A DNA stretch of 64,000 nucleotides, taken from NCBI RefSeq assembly GCF_042660705.1, contig NZ_JBHSUQ010000001.1; one strand, given 5' to 3'. Positions 18,044 to 27,482 of the stretch are shown here, one piece after another (within the stretch, counting starts at the first letter, position 1; every line of letters starts with the position of its first letter). The position numbers and the translations under genes were made by a program. The DNA comes from Undibacterium_A arcticum (GTDB lineage Bacteria > Pseudomonadota > Gammaproteobacteria > Burkholderiales > Burkholderiaceae_D). Under the pieces are notes generated by a model. The model was not told the DNA's origin. It worked only from the letters and a program-made list of their open reading frames with translations, and ran no database searches.

Positions 18044-18374
18044 CAAAGGTCGGGTCAATCAGCCGCCCAACATTGGGCTCACCGGGACCACCCGCCCTTC
18101 GGGTGGTCCCGGAGGGCGGTTAGCCCATATTGCACGGCTGTTTGAGAAATGCGAGCGGTCGATAGGGGGCGATCTGAGACATTGGCACTCAATTCGTTGC
18201 TGTTGCTATTTTTGTCATGACAGGAGGCGCTGATGTCGTCCGAGCATATTGAGGAGTATGAAATCGAGTATGCGGCGTGTTATTGCCAAGTGGCGATGGC
18301 TGGACCGCGCATGGGGCAATCTATCCGTCGCCGAATCCGATACACAGAAACTGTATTTTTGAAGGAGAACGATC
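18044..18374. other. Intergenic stretch with a large hairpin
   Basis: No gene is recognised. The main feature is the 13-bp perfect inverted repeat at 18082-18112. Confidence 0.5.
18074..18126. repeat. Strong hairpin (13-bp perfect stem plus outer arms)
   Basis: CCGGGACCACCCG (18082-18094) pairs perfectly with 18100-18112 around a 5-base loop. Outer arms TGGGCT and AGCCCA extend it. No T-run follows, so it is not a standard terminator. It might be a structured RNA, a recombination site or an element end. Confidence 0.6.
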
Positions 18375-18660
18375 TTGAACAACAGAAACAACCTTTCCGC
18401 AGTTTCCACTTTGCTGCTGGTCCCAGCACTCGCATTGCCCACCGGGAACGCAGCCGCGCAGGACGCAACGAGCGTCGCCGGCACTTATACCCCCGTCTTG
18501 GCCACGTCGTTCGGCGACAATCCGCGCGGCCAGCTGATCCTAGGGTCTGACGGCCACTATTCGCTCAATCTCGCACGCGCGACACTGCCGAAGATCGCCG
18601 CGGGTGCGCGAGGCAAGGGACCGCGGAGGAAAACAAGGCGATCGTCGGGGGCAGCATCTT
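18375..18660 (+). pseudogene. Lipocalin-like secreted protein, truncated by IS66
   Basis: The gene starts MNNRNNLSAVSTLLLVPALA, a signal peptide, followed by SVAGTYTPVLA, DNPRGQLILGSDGHYSL and ARATLPKIAAGARGKG. This order is typical of the lipocalin-like family with its PKG-LI-DANGHYS motif. Near 18617 one base is missing from a G run; in the corrected frame TAEENKAIVGGSI follows. At about 18661 the sequence switches to IS66 tnpA codons, so the barrel is lost. The uninterrupted 165-codon frame seen here is a chimera of lipocalin and transposase sequence. Confidence 0.75.
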
Positions 18661-18872
18661 CGCGGGTGTCATCGGCGGCGTTTTATCGCTGGCGCAGTCA
18701 ATTGGGCGGGCCAGTCGATGCGGTGGCGCAGGCGGCCAGTTTCATCGACGCTGGCGTCCTGCCGCCGATGCGCGATGCGCAGCCGGTGATGCAGGGCGAA
18801 TCGGCCAGTGCGGCGCTGGACGTTCGGCTCGACCTGGGTCATGGCCTGGTCTTGCACATCGTGAGGCGCTGA
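18661..18872 (+). pseudogene. tnpA: IS66 TnpA C-terminal fragment
   Basis: The frame encodes SSAAFYRWRSQLGG, an acidic/Ala-rich linker and LDVRLDLGHGLVLHIVRR, the usual end of IS66 TnpA proteins. It has no start of its own and is joined in frame to lipocalin-derived codons. Its stop overlaps the tnpB start (TGATG). Confidence 0.75.
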
Positions 18873-19246
18873 TGTTCTTCCCAGAGGGACAAATCCTCGT
18901 GTTCGTGTACGGCCGGGCGGTCAGCATGCGCCTGTCCTACGATGGCTTGTACGCGTTGGCCAAACACACGATGAAGCTCGATCCGCTATCGGGCAATCTG
19001 TTTGCCTTCATCAACCGGCGCGCCAATCAAATCAAGGAGCTGTATTTCGATCGCAACGGCTGGTGCGTTTGGGCAAAGCGACTCGAACAGGGCCGCCTGC
19101 TGAGCAACTGGGACACGGTGGGCACTCGCGAAATGGATTGGACCGGTCTGAAACTTCTGCTGGAAGGAATCGAGCCGAAACGGGTGCGGCGACGCTATCA
19201 ACCGGCTCACGCGCTGCAAAATGTCAGCACAAAAGCGGGCGCATGA
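18872..19246 (+). CDS. tnpB: IS66 TnpB (Orf2-like)
   Basis: A 124-residue IS66 TnpB with VSMRLSYDGLYALAKHTM, NLFAFINRRANQIKELYFD and KRLEQGRLLSNW. The start overlaps the tnpA stop (TGATG) and the stop overlaps the tnpC start (ATGA), the usual coupled arrangement of IS66 operons. It appears intact. Confidence 0.9.
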   Translation: MFFPEGQILVFVYGRAVSMRLSYDGLYALAKHTMKLDPLSGNLFAFINRRANQIKELYFDRNGWCVWAKRLEQGRLLSNWDTVGTREMDWTGLKLLLEGIEPKRVRRRYQPAHALQNVSTKAGA

Positions 19247-20857
19247 AATACGATTTCCACATGCCATCCCATCTCGATTCCGCCCAGTCCACGCACGCAG
19301 AAGCGCCCGCGCTGACGGCTTCCCAGCTGGTCGATCTGGTCAGCAAGCAGGAACGCGAGATCGTCAATCTGCGCCGTCAGGTCGCGTGGTTCCAGCGTCA
19401 GATCTTCGGCCAGAAAAGCGAAAAGCGGCATCCGGAGCCGGAGGGTGTGCAAGGTGTGCTGGGCGTCGGTTTCGATGCCGTTCCAGGCACGCCGCTGCCT
19501 GCTAAGAAAACGGTGGTGGCCGGCCACGAGCGCGAACGCAAGCCCAAAAATCCGAACGATGGCGCCGACGAATCGACCCTGTTCTTCGACGAGAAGCGGG
19601 TGCCGGTGGAAGTGATTGCTGTGCCCAACCCGGACATGGAACTGCTCAAGCCTGACCAGTACGAGGTGATCGGCGAGAAGGTCACGCACCGCCTGGCGCA
19701 GCGCCCCGGCAGCTATGTCGTGCTCAAGTACGTGCGTCCCTTGATCAAGCGGAGCGACACGCAGGCGCTGTCGTGCCCGCCCGCGCCCGTCGGCGTGATC
19801 GAGGGCAGCCGTGCCGACGTCAGCTTCGTCGTTGGCATGGTGATCGACAAATTCGACTATCACTTGCCGCTATACCGCCAGCACCGCCGGCTGGACGATG
19901 CCGGTGTCAAGGTCAGCCGGCCATGGCTGACACAACTGATGCAATCGACCGTGGCGCTGCTCGAACCAGTGTACGACGCGCAGCTCGATTCGATACGCGC
20001 CAGCCGTGTCAAGGCGATGGACGAAGTGCCGATCAAGGCCGGCTGCGCGAGCCCCGGCAAGATGAAGACCACCTATTTCTGGCCGATATACGGCGAACGC
20101 GACGAGATTTGCTTCACGCACTCGCCGAGCCGGGCGGGTGACCATGTGCGCGACGCGCTCGGGCTGTCGCCGCCGGACAAGGCCGTGCTTCTGAGCGATG
20201 GTTACTCGGCCTATTCCAGTTACGCCAAGCAGGTAGGCCTGACGCATGCGCAGTGCTGGGCGCACGCGCGCCGTGAAGTGTACGAAGCAAAGGACATCGA
20301 GCCGGTGCCGGCTGAAACGGCTCTGGCGTTCATTGCCGTGCTATACGAGGCGAAAGCCCACATTCGCAAGAACGAACTGAGCGGAGCGCACAAGCGCGCC
20401 CGGCGCCAGGCGCATGCCAAGCCGGCGGCGGAACGCTTCTTCAAATGGATCGACAAGCATTTCGAAGCGCAAGGCTTCCTGCCCAGCAGCCCGTTCACCA
20501 AGGCGCTGAACTACATCCGCGAGCGACGCGCCGGACTGGAGGTCTACCTGGACGATCCCGATGTCGCGATCGACACCAACCACCTTGAACGGGCGCTGCG
20601 CGTTATTCCAATGGGTCGCAAATTGGATGTTCAGCTGGACAGAACTGGGCGTCAAGCGTATCGGCATCGTCCAGAGCTTGCTCGTGACATGCCGCCTGCA
20701 CGATCTCGATCCTTACGACTACCTGGTCGACGTCTTGCAGCGCGTGGGCCAGCACCCCGCATCACTGGTCGAGCAACTCACGCCGCGCGTGTGGAAGACG
20801 CTGTTCGCTACTAACCCGCTGCGATCTGACTTGTACAAACGCGACGAACGTCGGTAA
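19243..20857 (+). pseudogene. tnpC: IS66 transposase TnpC, frameshift near its C-terminus
   Basis: The gene starts MKYDFHMPSHLDSAQ at the ATGA overlap with tnpB. It shows the leucine-zipper-like N-terminus (KQEREIVNLRRQVAWFQRQI), the zinc-finger-like middle and the DDE domain (VKAMDEVPIKAG, LLSDGYSAYSSYAK, DTNHLERALRVIPMGRK). After MGRK the frame is lost because two A are missing; the correct continuation NWMFSWTELG, then GIVQSLLVTCRLHDLDPYDY, runs to a stop at 20857, giving 538 residues. It is broken as written. Confidence 0.9.
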
Positions 20858-20861
20858 CGTC

Positions 20862-20887
20862 AATAACGCCGTCTGCTCACCGCTTAC
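20862..20887. repeat. IS66 right terminal repeat
   Basis: AATAACGCCGTCTGCTCACC and the next six bases end the element just after the tnpC stop. It is nearly identical to the solitary copies at 16516-16538 and 22011-22034. Confidence 0.75.
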
Positions 20888-20892
20888 CGGCA

Positions 20893-21139
20893 TGTGCTCG
20901 TCCATGAGCCGCAAAGGCAATTGCTGGAACAACGCCTCGACTGAAAGCCTGTGGGGGTCATTGAAGACCGCTCGCACCTTCACGGCTGACGATTTGAAAC
21001 TCGTCGAGCCGCCATGGACGAAGTCATCGACTGGCTCGCGTTCTACAATCATCGAGGCCTGCATTCGACTTGGGGCTACCTCAGTCCGATGAAGTTCGAG
21101 GAAAAATGGCTCGCCAGTCAGGTCCGGCTGGCGGAATAA
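20893..21139 (+). pseudogene. IS3-family transposase (OrfB) C-terminal fragment
   Basis: The piece reads MSRKGNCWNNASTESLWGSL, carrying the catalytic-Glu region of IS3 OrfB, then after a small deletion RRAAMDEVIDWLAFYNHRGL and TWGYLSPMKFEEKWLAS to a stop at 21139. The rest of the transposase is absent; the IS66 end abuts it directly, so IS66 probably inserted here or recombined with it. Confidence 0.82.
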
Positions 21140-21250
21140 TGTGCCCGGCTAAGGGATACGGAAAACAGGGGCAAGGTCATTGACGACATGACCGCGGGTG
21201 TCATAACCGAACGGTTGTGACACCTTGCCTACCAGCAGCACGGGGCCTTG

Positions 21251-21907
21251 TTAGTCGCGATCCGGAGCGCCAAGCGGAAAGAAATGGCGATAGGGACGTG
21301 CTTCATCGATTGTCCGTGCGACCGACGGCCGTGCATTCAGGCGATCACGATAGGCGCGCACGTTGGAGAAAGCATCGCCGATGGGGTGAACCCAGTCCGC
21401 GTAGAACAAGGCCGGAGCCGCGGAACAGTCGGCAAGGCTGAAACTATCACCGGCCACCCATTCGCGGTTCTCCATCCGGCGCTCTAGCCAGGCATACGCC
21501 GTGTCGAGGTTCGCGCGAGCACGTGCCACCGCATCGGCGTCGCGTTTCTCTCCGCGCAGCGCGTCGGAGACGATCGCCTGCATCGGAGTGTGAACATAGT
21601 TGTCGAAAAAGCGATCGGCGAACCGCACATCGAGCGCAGCCGCCGCATCAACCGGGACCAGCCGTGCCGAACCCGGATGATGCAGGTCCAGATATTCGAT
21701 TATGATCGTGGACTCGATTACCGACTTCTCGCCATCAACTAGGACAGGAAACTTCTTGAACGGCCATAGCCGTTCAAGCTCAGCCGCCGAGGCCGCATCG
21801 CCAAGGTCAACCACGTGGAACGTGAACGGTGTGTCGTTCTCGTAAAGCGCAATCATCGCCTTCCAGCAGTATGAGGCGAACGGGTGAGCATAGAGGGTCA
21901 GCGTCAT
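21251..21907 (-). CDS. Glutathione S-transferase family protein
   Basis: A complete 218-residue cytosolic GST. The thioredoxin-fold domain has LTLYAHPFASYCWKAMIAL, the cis-Pro region FKKFPVLVD and ESTIIIEYLD for glutathione gamma-glutamyl binding. The all-helical domain has the N-capping box SFSLADCSAAPALFYAD. The active-site position is occupied by Ser/Tyr-Cys in FASYCWK. Substrate is unknown. It is bounded by an IS3 fragment and a solitary IS66 end, so it may have travelled with them or been caught between them. Confidence 0.9.
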   Translation of the reverse strand: MTLTLYAHPFASYCWKAMIALYENDTPFTFHVVDLGDAASAAELERLWPFKKFPVLVDGEKSVIESTIIIEYLDLHHPGSARLVPVDAAAALDVRFADRFFDNYVHTPMQAIVSDALRGEKRDADAVARARANLDTAYAWLERRMENREWVAGDSFSLADCSAAPALFYADWVHPIGDAFSNVRAYRDRLNARPSVARTIDEARPYRHFFPLGAPDRD

Positions 21908-22000
21908 TCCAGGGTGCTCCTATCCACTTGCAACTAGCAACCGATCGTATGTTATACACACCGATCCTACTTTGCAAGCAGTGGACGGAGGTCAGAGTGG

Positions 22001-22034
22001 GTAACGTCAATAACGCCGTCTGCTTACCGCTTAC
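22001..22034. repeat. Solitary IS66-type end upstream of the GST gene
   Basis: GTAACGTCAATAACGCCGTC followed by TGCTTACCGCTTAC repeats the right end of the IS66 at 20854-20887, in the same orientation, with a single base change. No transposase gene adjoins it. Confidence 0.75.
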
Positions 22035-22174
22035 CGTGACCGTACCCCAATAAACACTTCCGTACTAGTGACGGGGGAGCAGGTCAACGAGCCGCGAATC
22101 AATATCTTGACCTCGAGTTCGATCCAGGCTTGAACGTCCGATTTGGAGAAGTCTACCGCACCAGTAACGGCTTG

Positions 22175-23840
22175 CTATCCTTGGATTGGTGACGATGTGG
22201 TGGCGGACATGACCCGCCGTTTCCCCGCTTTCTTGGCTTGATACATTGCACCATCGGCGAGACGGAGCAAATCTTTGCTTCTGCCACCGCACTCGGGATA
22301 CGCTGCAACCCCGATGCTGGCGGTAATGTTGACCGTAGCATGGTCAATTGCGTATGGCGCGGAGACCGTTTCGACTAATTTTTCCGCAACCTTCATTGCT
22401 GTTTCCCCACATGCCCCTACGAGAACAACAGCGAACTCATCGCCTCCCAATCGTGCAGCAACGTCTGATTCTCTGATTCCCGCTTTAAGTCGCTTGGCGA
22501 CCTCTTGCAACAATCGGTCTCCGGTTGCATGACCGTGTTGGTCATTGATGGTCTTGAACCCGTCAAGGTCAATATAGAGAACGGACAGATGCGTGCCATT
22601 TCTTTCGCAAACGGACAGCTGCTGATTCAAGATTTCCTTGAATAACGCCCGATTAGCAAGTCCCGTTAGAACATCATGGTTTGCCTGATGCTGAGCGTGC
22701 CGCAGCATTTCGGACGCTTTTAGAAGGGCCTTGCCGACTTCGTCTGCCTCTCTCACATGAAACGGAGGAATGACTACGTCTTTGCCCGAACCTAAAGCAA
22801 GTGCTGGTTCCGTCAACCCTCGGACTGATTGTGCGATTTCCGCCAATCAGCCACGTCAAACCAAGGCTGCTCGCAAGCAAAGCGATAGTGGCCAAGATCA
22901 GCCAACCAAGCGTTTTGTGTAATTCAGCAGTCAAATCTTTGGCTGGAATACCTATCGCAACCGTCCAATTTGACACGGTAGAGCGGCTAAAGACCGCCAA
23001 TACAGATATTCCTTCTTTTGTAATGGCATCAACTGCGCCTTCGCTATCTTCGGCCATCCCTCGGAGTAAGTCGGGTGTGCCTTTTGTTCCGAGAAACCGT
23101 TTCATTTCGTGCGTTCGGGCGATGATGGTACCGCTACCGTCTAATATTGCCCCAATCCAGCCCGGAGGAAGATGTTGCTGCGCTAAGAGGTTCGCCAACA
23201 AGCCCGGGGAAATGCCTGCGCTCAGGTTATAGATGTGCTTGCCATTCCGACGGACAGGAATCCCGATAGCAATTATCGGTTTATCGCTTACGCCCCCTAC
23301 AAACAGCTCAGAAATCACCGGTCCGTTGGTTGCAGCAAGGCGTCGCAGCTGGGTAGAATTGCCGTGCGGGGGGGAGCGCCTCGCCGAATGGGCGAACCGT
23401 ATTGACATACTGCTTCCCGGACGGGGCGGCCAACACTATGTTGTTGGCTGACTGCTGAGGACATCCTGCACTTGGACAGAGAATGCGGACAGGTCGTTTG
23501 CAGTTAAAGAAGGCGAAGTGGCAAGTGCACGCAATGTTGCCTCTACGCTCGCGAACTCCTTGTCAACCAGGGATGCCATTGTCCGAGCAGTTGCCACTGA
23601 ATTGGAAACAAGTTGCTCGCGCGCCCGATGATAGTCATACGAAATGAGAATCACAGCCATCAACGCGGCTGGAAAAACACAGGCCGAAACCAATACCGTG
23701 AGGCGGGCCCGGATTGACGGAATAGAACTGAAGGTCATATTTGGCACGGGAAGAAGCTCCGGGTCTGAGCATCGCAATAGGTATTTTGGACGGTAGGATA
23801 CTACGCGCCCGAGTATTTTGGCCTGCGCGTGCCTATCCAA
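22175..23840 (-). pseudogene. Membrane diguanylate cyclase with periplasmic sensor, three frameshifts
   Basis: Read from 23840, the pieces are a signal-anchor helix (VSACVFPAALMAVILIS), a Cache-type periplasmic sensor (LVDKEFASVEATLRALA, PIIAIGIPVRRNGKHIYNLS), a second membrane helix (LGWLILATIALLASSLGL) and a GGDEF domain. The latter has the GGDEF motif and an RESD inhibitory site exactly five residues upstream, so it would make cyclic di-GMP with product inhibition. The frame is lost near 23445 (one A short), at a C7 run on the coding strand near 23370 (one C too many) and near 22825 (A run). Each fix restores conserved sequence. Confidence 0.85.
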
Positions 23841-23885
23841 TTACTTCCGATGAATTGGTAGGCCATTGAGTTTCGGCTTCACCCC

Positions 23886-24157
23886 CGTTGTCCGCACTCG
23901 CCTTGCGCAACCTGGACACAGCCCGAACTGGCGCTTATTATTTTGTGGCTCCGTTCGTAGGATCTGCAGTTTCATTGATATTGCAGGCGATACGCCGGGC
24001 ACTGGGTTTTGGCTTGCAGAAGCGCTAATGGGCGCTGGTATCTGGCTGCATGTGACAGAAAAGCACACGCACCAGGATACTCATGTGCCGATGACCCATG
24101 CGAATAAACAGACACATGATGAGCATTACCAGCACAAGCATGATTTTCCATGGGGAT
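23886..24157 (+). pseudogene. EamA/DMT-family transporter remnant with His-rich tail
   Basis: One frame encodes ALRNLDTARTGAYYFVAPFV, a late EamA segment; after a frameshift comes FWLAEALMGAGIWLHVTEKH and a tail HTHQDTHVPMTH, HDEHYQHKHDFPWG. DMT transporters with a histidine-rich cytoplasmic tail occur in proteobacteria. Everything before the last two membrane helices is missing. Confidence 0.65.
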
Positions 24158-24517
24158 AGCGAAGAGCGACATGGGCACCCGCACCCGATGGGACGCGACC
24201 CCAACAAGGCGTTCGGGTGGCGTCGGTCGCATAAGCCTACCGAAAAAGTGTTTTGGAAGACATTTCAGGGCAGGTGGCGTCGGTCACCCACACAATCGCA
24301 GCGGCATGCTGCTGCTCGTCCAGCTGTTAGCGCCGGTAGCGAATTGACCTAAATGCCGAAACTAAACTAACCCTTGCCAAAGCCTACCAATCCCAGTGCT
24401 GGCAACAGTTTGTAAGCCATGTGCCTGCGTCAACGAAATTCCCGCGCCTAAGCGAAAATGCGTTGGCGCCAACAGGTTCCGGCTTTTTCCCCGGCGGGAT
24501 GGTTGGCGCATAAGCGA

Positions 24518-24889
24518 TTATTGAACTACCTGCACCTTCTCGATGAAGTATTCGGTCTCGCCGAGACACGATGTAGGCACACCTTTGTGCTGGGCATAAG
24601 TAAGCACCACACGGTTCCCAGCGTTCGCAAGTAGTTGCTGGGCAACAGCGTCATCACGGACTGTGAATATGAATTTTTCGGGCACAGCGCCGGGCACTGT
24701 AGTCAGCAATAATTCTCCTTCCCAGGTCTTGCAAAGCCATCCTTTTTTTGAGAACTTTTGCATGTAGCCAGCTCGTTCGCCGTTCGAGTAGGACCAATGG
24801 AGCGATATCCAGGTGTAGGCAGCAAACAGAAGCAATACTGCTCCCGTGAGAGCAAGGGGAATGAAGATTATTCGGCGTGAAGTTGGCAT
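24518..24889 (-). CDS. Hypothetical membrane-anchored protein
   Basis: A 123-residue protein with one N-terminal membrane helix (IIFIPLALTGAVLLLFAAYT) and an extracytoplasmic part containing GWLCKTWEGELLL, FIFTVRDDAVAQQLL and QHKGVPTSCLGETEYFIEKV. The two cysteines could form a disulfide. This resembles a conserved hypothetical family of beta-proteobacteria. It appears intact. Confidence 0.7.
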   Translation of the reverse strand: MPTSRRIIFIPLALTGAVLLLFAAYTWISLHWSYSNGERAGYMQKFSKKGWLCKTWEGELLLTTVPGAVPEKFIFTVRDDAVAQQLLANAGNRVVLTYAQHKGVPTSCLGETEYFIEKVQVVQ

Positions 24890-25144
24890 ACATTTCCTAT
24901 TATTGTTAAACCTCTGTTGATTATCTCCCGACTATTTAGATGCGCGAATATAAATGAGTCGGGCGAACCACTGTTCGGTCCGGAATTGCCCGCGAGACTG
25001 CGGGTTAAGCCCAAAAGTAAAGACGGGTACCGAGATAACGCACGTTAACGCCAAAGCAGTTAAACTGGCGCCTCCAGCAAAGGCTTCAGGTTAATGTTCG
25101 CAAGTCGTGCGGGCACGACCATTATTCACCAAAGAGAGTATTCC

Positions 25145-25513
25145 ATGAATCGGTTGCACAGACTCCTTCTCACTGCGCTAGTTGCCGGGATGGCTTTTGT
25201 AAGCGAGGTTGCTTGGGCACATGCAAAACTTCAAAACGCCACCCCTGCTTCCGGAGCGACGCTCGAATCTCCTCCGCGGGAAATTTCCCTGCATTTCAAC
25301 GAAAAGCTCGAAGGCGCATTCAGTTCGGTGAAGGTTACCACTAGCGCCGGCCAAAACATTGGTGCAGCCACGTCACATCTAGACTCAGTCAAGCCTTCCA
25401 TACTAAGGCTTGACCTACCAAGTTTAAAACAAGGTACCTATGGCGTGCACTGGGCTGTAGTGGGGCAAGACGGCCACCGCATAAAAGGCGAGTACAACTT
25501 CACGGTAAAGTGA
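25145..25513 (+). CDS. copC: CopC-type periplasmic copper-binding protein
   Basis: A complete 122-residue CopC domain protein with a signal peptide ending AWA, so the mature chain starts His-Ala (HAKLQNATPASGATL). Family stretches are PREISLHFNEKLEG, VKPSILRLDLPSL and the end VGQDGHRIKGEYNFTV. The N-terminal His and the Asp/His of QDGH are the expected Cu(II) ligands. It is followed without gap by copD, the usual copper handling pair. Confidence 0.9.
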   Translation: MNRLHRLLLTALVAGMAFVSEVAWAHAKLQNATPASGATLESPPREISLHFNEKLEGAFSSVKVTTSAGQNIGAATSHLDSVKPSILRLDLPSLKQGTYGVHWAVVGQDGHRIKGEYNFTVK

Positions 25514-26455
25514 ATGACCACGGTTTCGCTGTTTCAAGGGACGTCCACCGTGCTCTTGAATGCAAGTTTGGCTTGGATGACGGGAGCATTTTTTGCACGT
25601 AATTGTTTAAGAAATTGCTCGATGAGTTGGTGTGATAAAGCGATGCGCCGGCTTGATGTCTCCGTGCTTGCCGCCGCAGGCATTTGTATCACGAGCAGTT
25701 TCTGTACGCTCTGGGCGGCAACAGCAGTAATGAACGACTCGCCCCTTTGGGATGCGCGTGACGCACTTTGGACGATGTTGACCATGACTCATTATGGACG
25801 CGCCGGACTGTGCGGACTGGTCACGCTGCTGGGGATTGGTTGCGCATACCTTGCTCGTGACAAATTGCATGACCGGCGCACCTACGATTCGGTGGTCGCA
25901 GCGCTTCTATTGATTTTTTTGCGTTTACGCGCGCAATCGTTAGCCACGCGGTCCACAACGGGATGTTCGAAGTGGATGTATGGTTGGAATGGTTGCACTT
26001 GCTTTTTGATTGGTCTATGGGCCGGTGGAGTCATGGTTTCAGGATGGATGGTATTGCCGTGGCCTGAAATTTCCCAAAAAAAGTTGAATGGCGCGCTACG
26101 ACCGGGTTTCTGAATGCGCTATCGCGTTCAGCGACCATTGCGTTGGTCGGCATCGCAGCAACTGGCGCGTATAACGCATATCGGGGGGCTCGGGAGTTTG
26201 GACAACCTGTCTGGAAATGCCTACGGACGCGCGCTTACCATCAAGTTGTGGCTTGTCGCTTTGGCAGTCGGGCTCGGCGCGTTTAACCGATTTATTGGCT
26301 TTCCCGCAGTAGTAACGCCAGATTCGAGGGCAATCCCGTTACCTGTCGCGATGCATCGCCTTGTTTTCATTCTCCGCCTGGAATCCTTCGTTTTGCTTGG
26401 GGTGCTCATTGCTGCAGCTGCGTTATCAGGTGAAGCTCCGCCAGCCTTGTCTTGA
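25514..26455 (+). pseudogene. copD: CopD-type copper uptake membrane protein, several frameshifts
   Basis: The gene starts one base after the copC stop and encodes a polytopic membrane protein. The frame is lost around 25925 (T run), 25999 (one extra G), 26080 (A7 run) and 26190 (G6 run). Corrected segments read RAIVSHAVHNGMFEVDVWLE, LWAGGVMVSGWMVLPW, TIALVGIAATGAYNAYRG and GRALTIKLWLVALAVGLGAF, all characteristic of CopD. It is non-functional as written, but the changes sit at homopolymers. Confidence 0.85.
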
Positions 26456-26506
26456 CTTGCCGTAAATTATATACAGGTAAAGACCTCACTATGGCGCGTG
26501 CTGGAA

Positions 26507-26737
26507 AACTAGCCTCCGACCTATAGGGGGCAAGCTTGGGTGAACACCAGCAGCAAAGTTTATCATTGCCAAAACACCAAGTATTACGGCAAGACCAAGG
26601 CTGGCGCAGACAGGACGGAAACCGATACCAAATCCACGGGCTACCACGCCGACGATGGCAAGGCATGCAGTAAAAGCCGTCACACACGCGCTCCGATGAG
26701 ATTCACAGCGGATATCATCTGTACTCCGCATGACTGA
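26507..26737 (+). pseudogene. Fragment of a small Cys-containing secreted protein
   Basis: The frame has no proper start and reads AWVNTSSKVYHCQNTKYYGK, then a Lys/Asp-rich part ending GKACSKS. A conserved small exported family with the VNTSSKVYHC-x-x-TKYYGKTK block is known to me only as hypothetical. The signal peptide portion is missing. It ends at the strong terminator. Confidence 0.4.
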
Positions 26738-26769
26738 AAAAATGGCTCCGAAAAAGGAGCCATTTTTTT
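26737..26769. terminator. Strong bidirectional rho-independent terminator
   Basis: ATGGCTCC and GGAGCCAT pair around GAAAAA, with an A-run before and seven T after, so it can act on both strands. It separates the copper genes from the DUF4337 gene. Confidence 0.9.
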
Positions 26770-26898
26770 GGCATTCCATCCATCGAACGTCATTTGAGAC
26801 ATAGGCCGGAGATGACCCCGGGATGTGGCGCACGGTGCGTGATATTCTTTTCTGCTACTACTGTACGCTCCGATTTCCCGCTTTTTAGAGGCAGCCCC

Positions 26899-27468
26899 AT
26901 GGAAGAAGAATACGAAGTGCCAAGCCCGCACGAACATGAGTTTGAAGAAGCTGTTGAAAAAAAGCGGGATGGATTAACGCAAAAAATCGCATTGATGACC
27001 GCTGTTCTTGCCACTATCGGTGCGTTAATTAGCTACCAAAGCGGGAGTGCGCAGAACGAAGCGATGTTCCTCAAAAACCAAAGCATATTGAAACAAGCGG
27101 AAGCTTCGGACCAGTGGGCGTTCTACCAAGCGAAATCGATAAAGGGCCACCTTGACGATGCAGTCGCTGCCTTATCTAATACACCGGAAGTCAAGGCACG
27201 GTTTTTGGCCGACAAGGCAAAAGAGGAAAAAGAGAAAGCTGAAGTTCAGGCCGAGGCTCAGAAGCTGCAGGCGGAATCCCGCAAACTGGGAGAAGAATCC
27301 GAAGCAAAGCTTAAACCCCATGAGCGCTTGGCTCTCGCATTGACGTTCATCCAGATAGCAATTGCACTGGCAGCCATTACCGTGTTGACCAAACGGCGGT
27401 GGCTGCTTTGGGGCTCTGTGGCCGCAGCAGCAATCGGGATGGTCACGGCGATGACTGCCTTCTTTTGA
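26899..27468 (+). CDS. DUF4337 family membrane protein
   Basis: A 189-residue protein. An acidic N-terminus (MEEEYEVPSPHEHEFEEAVE) leads to a first membrane helix (IALMTAVLATIGALISYQSG). A long Lys/Glu/Ala-rich coiled coil (about 85-145) follows, then two C-terminal helices (LALALTFIQIAIALAAITVL, LLWGSVAAAAIGMVTAMTAF). This is the DUF4337 layout; function is unknown. The ISL3 element begins 15 bp after the stop. Confidence 0.85.
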   Translation: MEEEYEVPSPHEHEFEEAVEKKRDGLTQKIALMTAVLATIGALISYQSGSAQNEAMFLKNQSILKQAEASDQWAFYQAKSIKGHLDDAVAALSNTPEVKARFLADKAKEEKEKAEVQAEAQKLQAESRKLGEESEAKLKPHERLALALTFIQIAIALAAITVLTKRRWLLWGSVAAAAIGMVTAMTAFF

Positions 27469-27482
27469 TTTTAGGTTGTTCA

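Larger units (their letters stand above)
18661..20887 (+). mobile_element. IS66-family element, left end truncated
   Basis: It comprises the 3' part of tnpA, an intact tnpB, a frameshifted tnpC and a right terminal repeat (about 20862-20887, ending GCTCACCGCTTAC). The left end is missing and the DNA runs directly into the lipocalin-like gene, so no target duplication can be seen. Confidence 0.85.
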
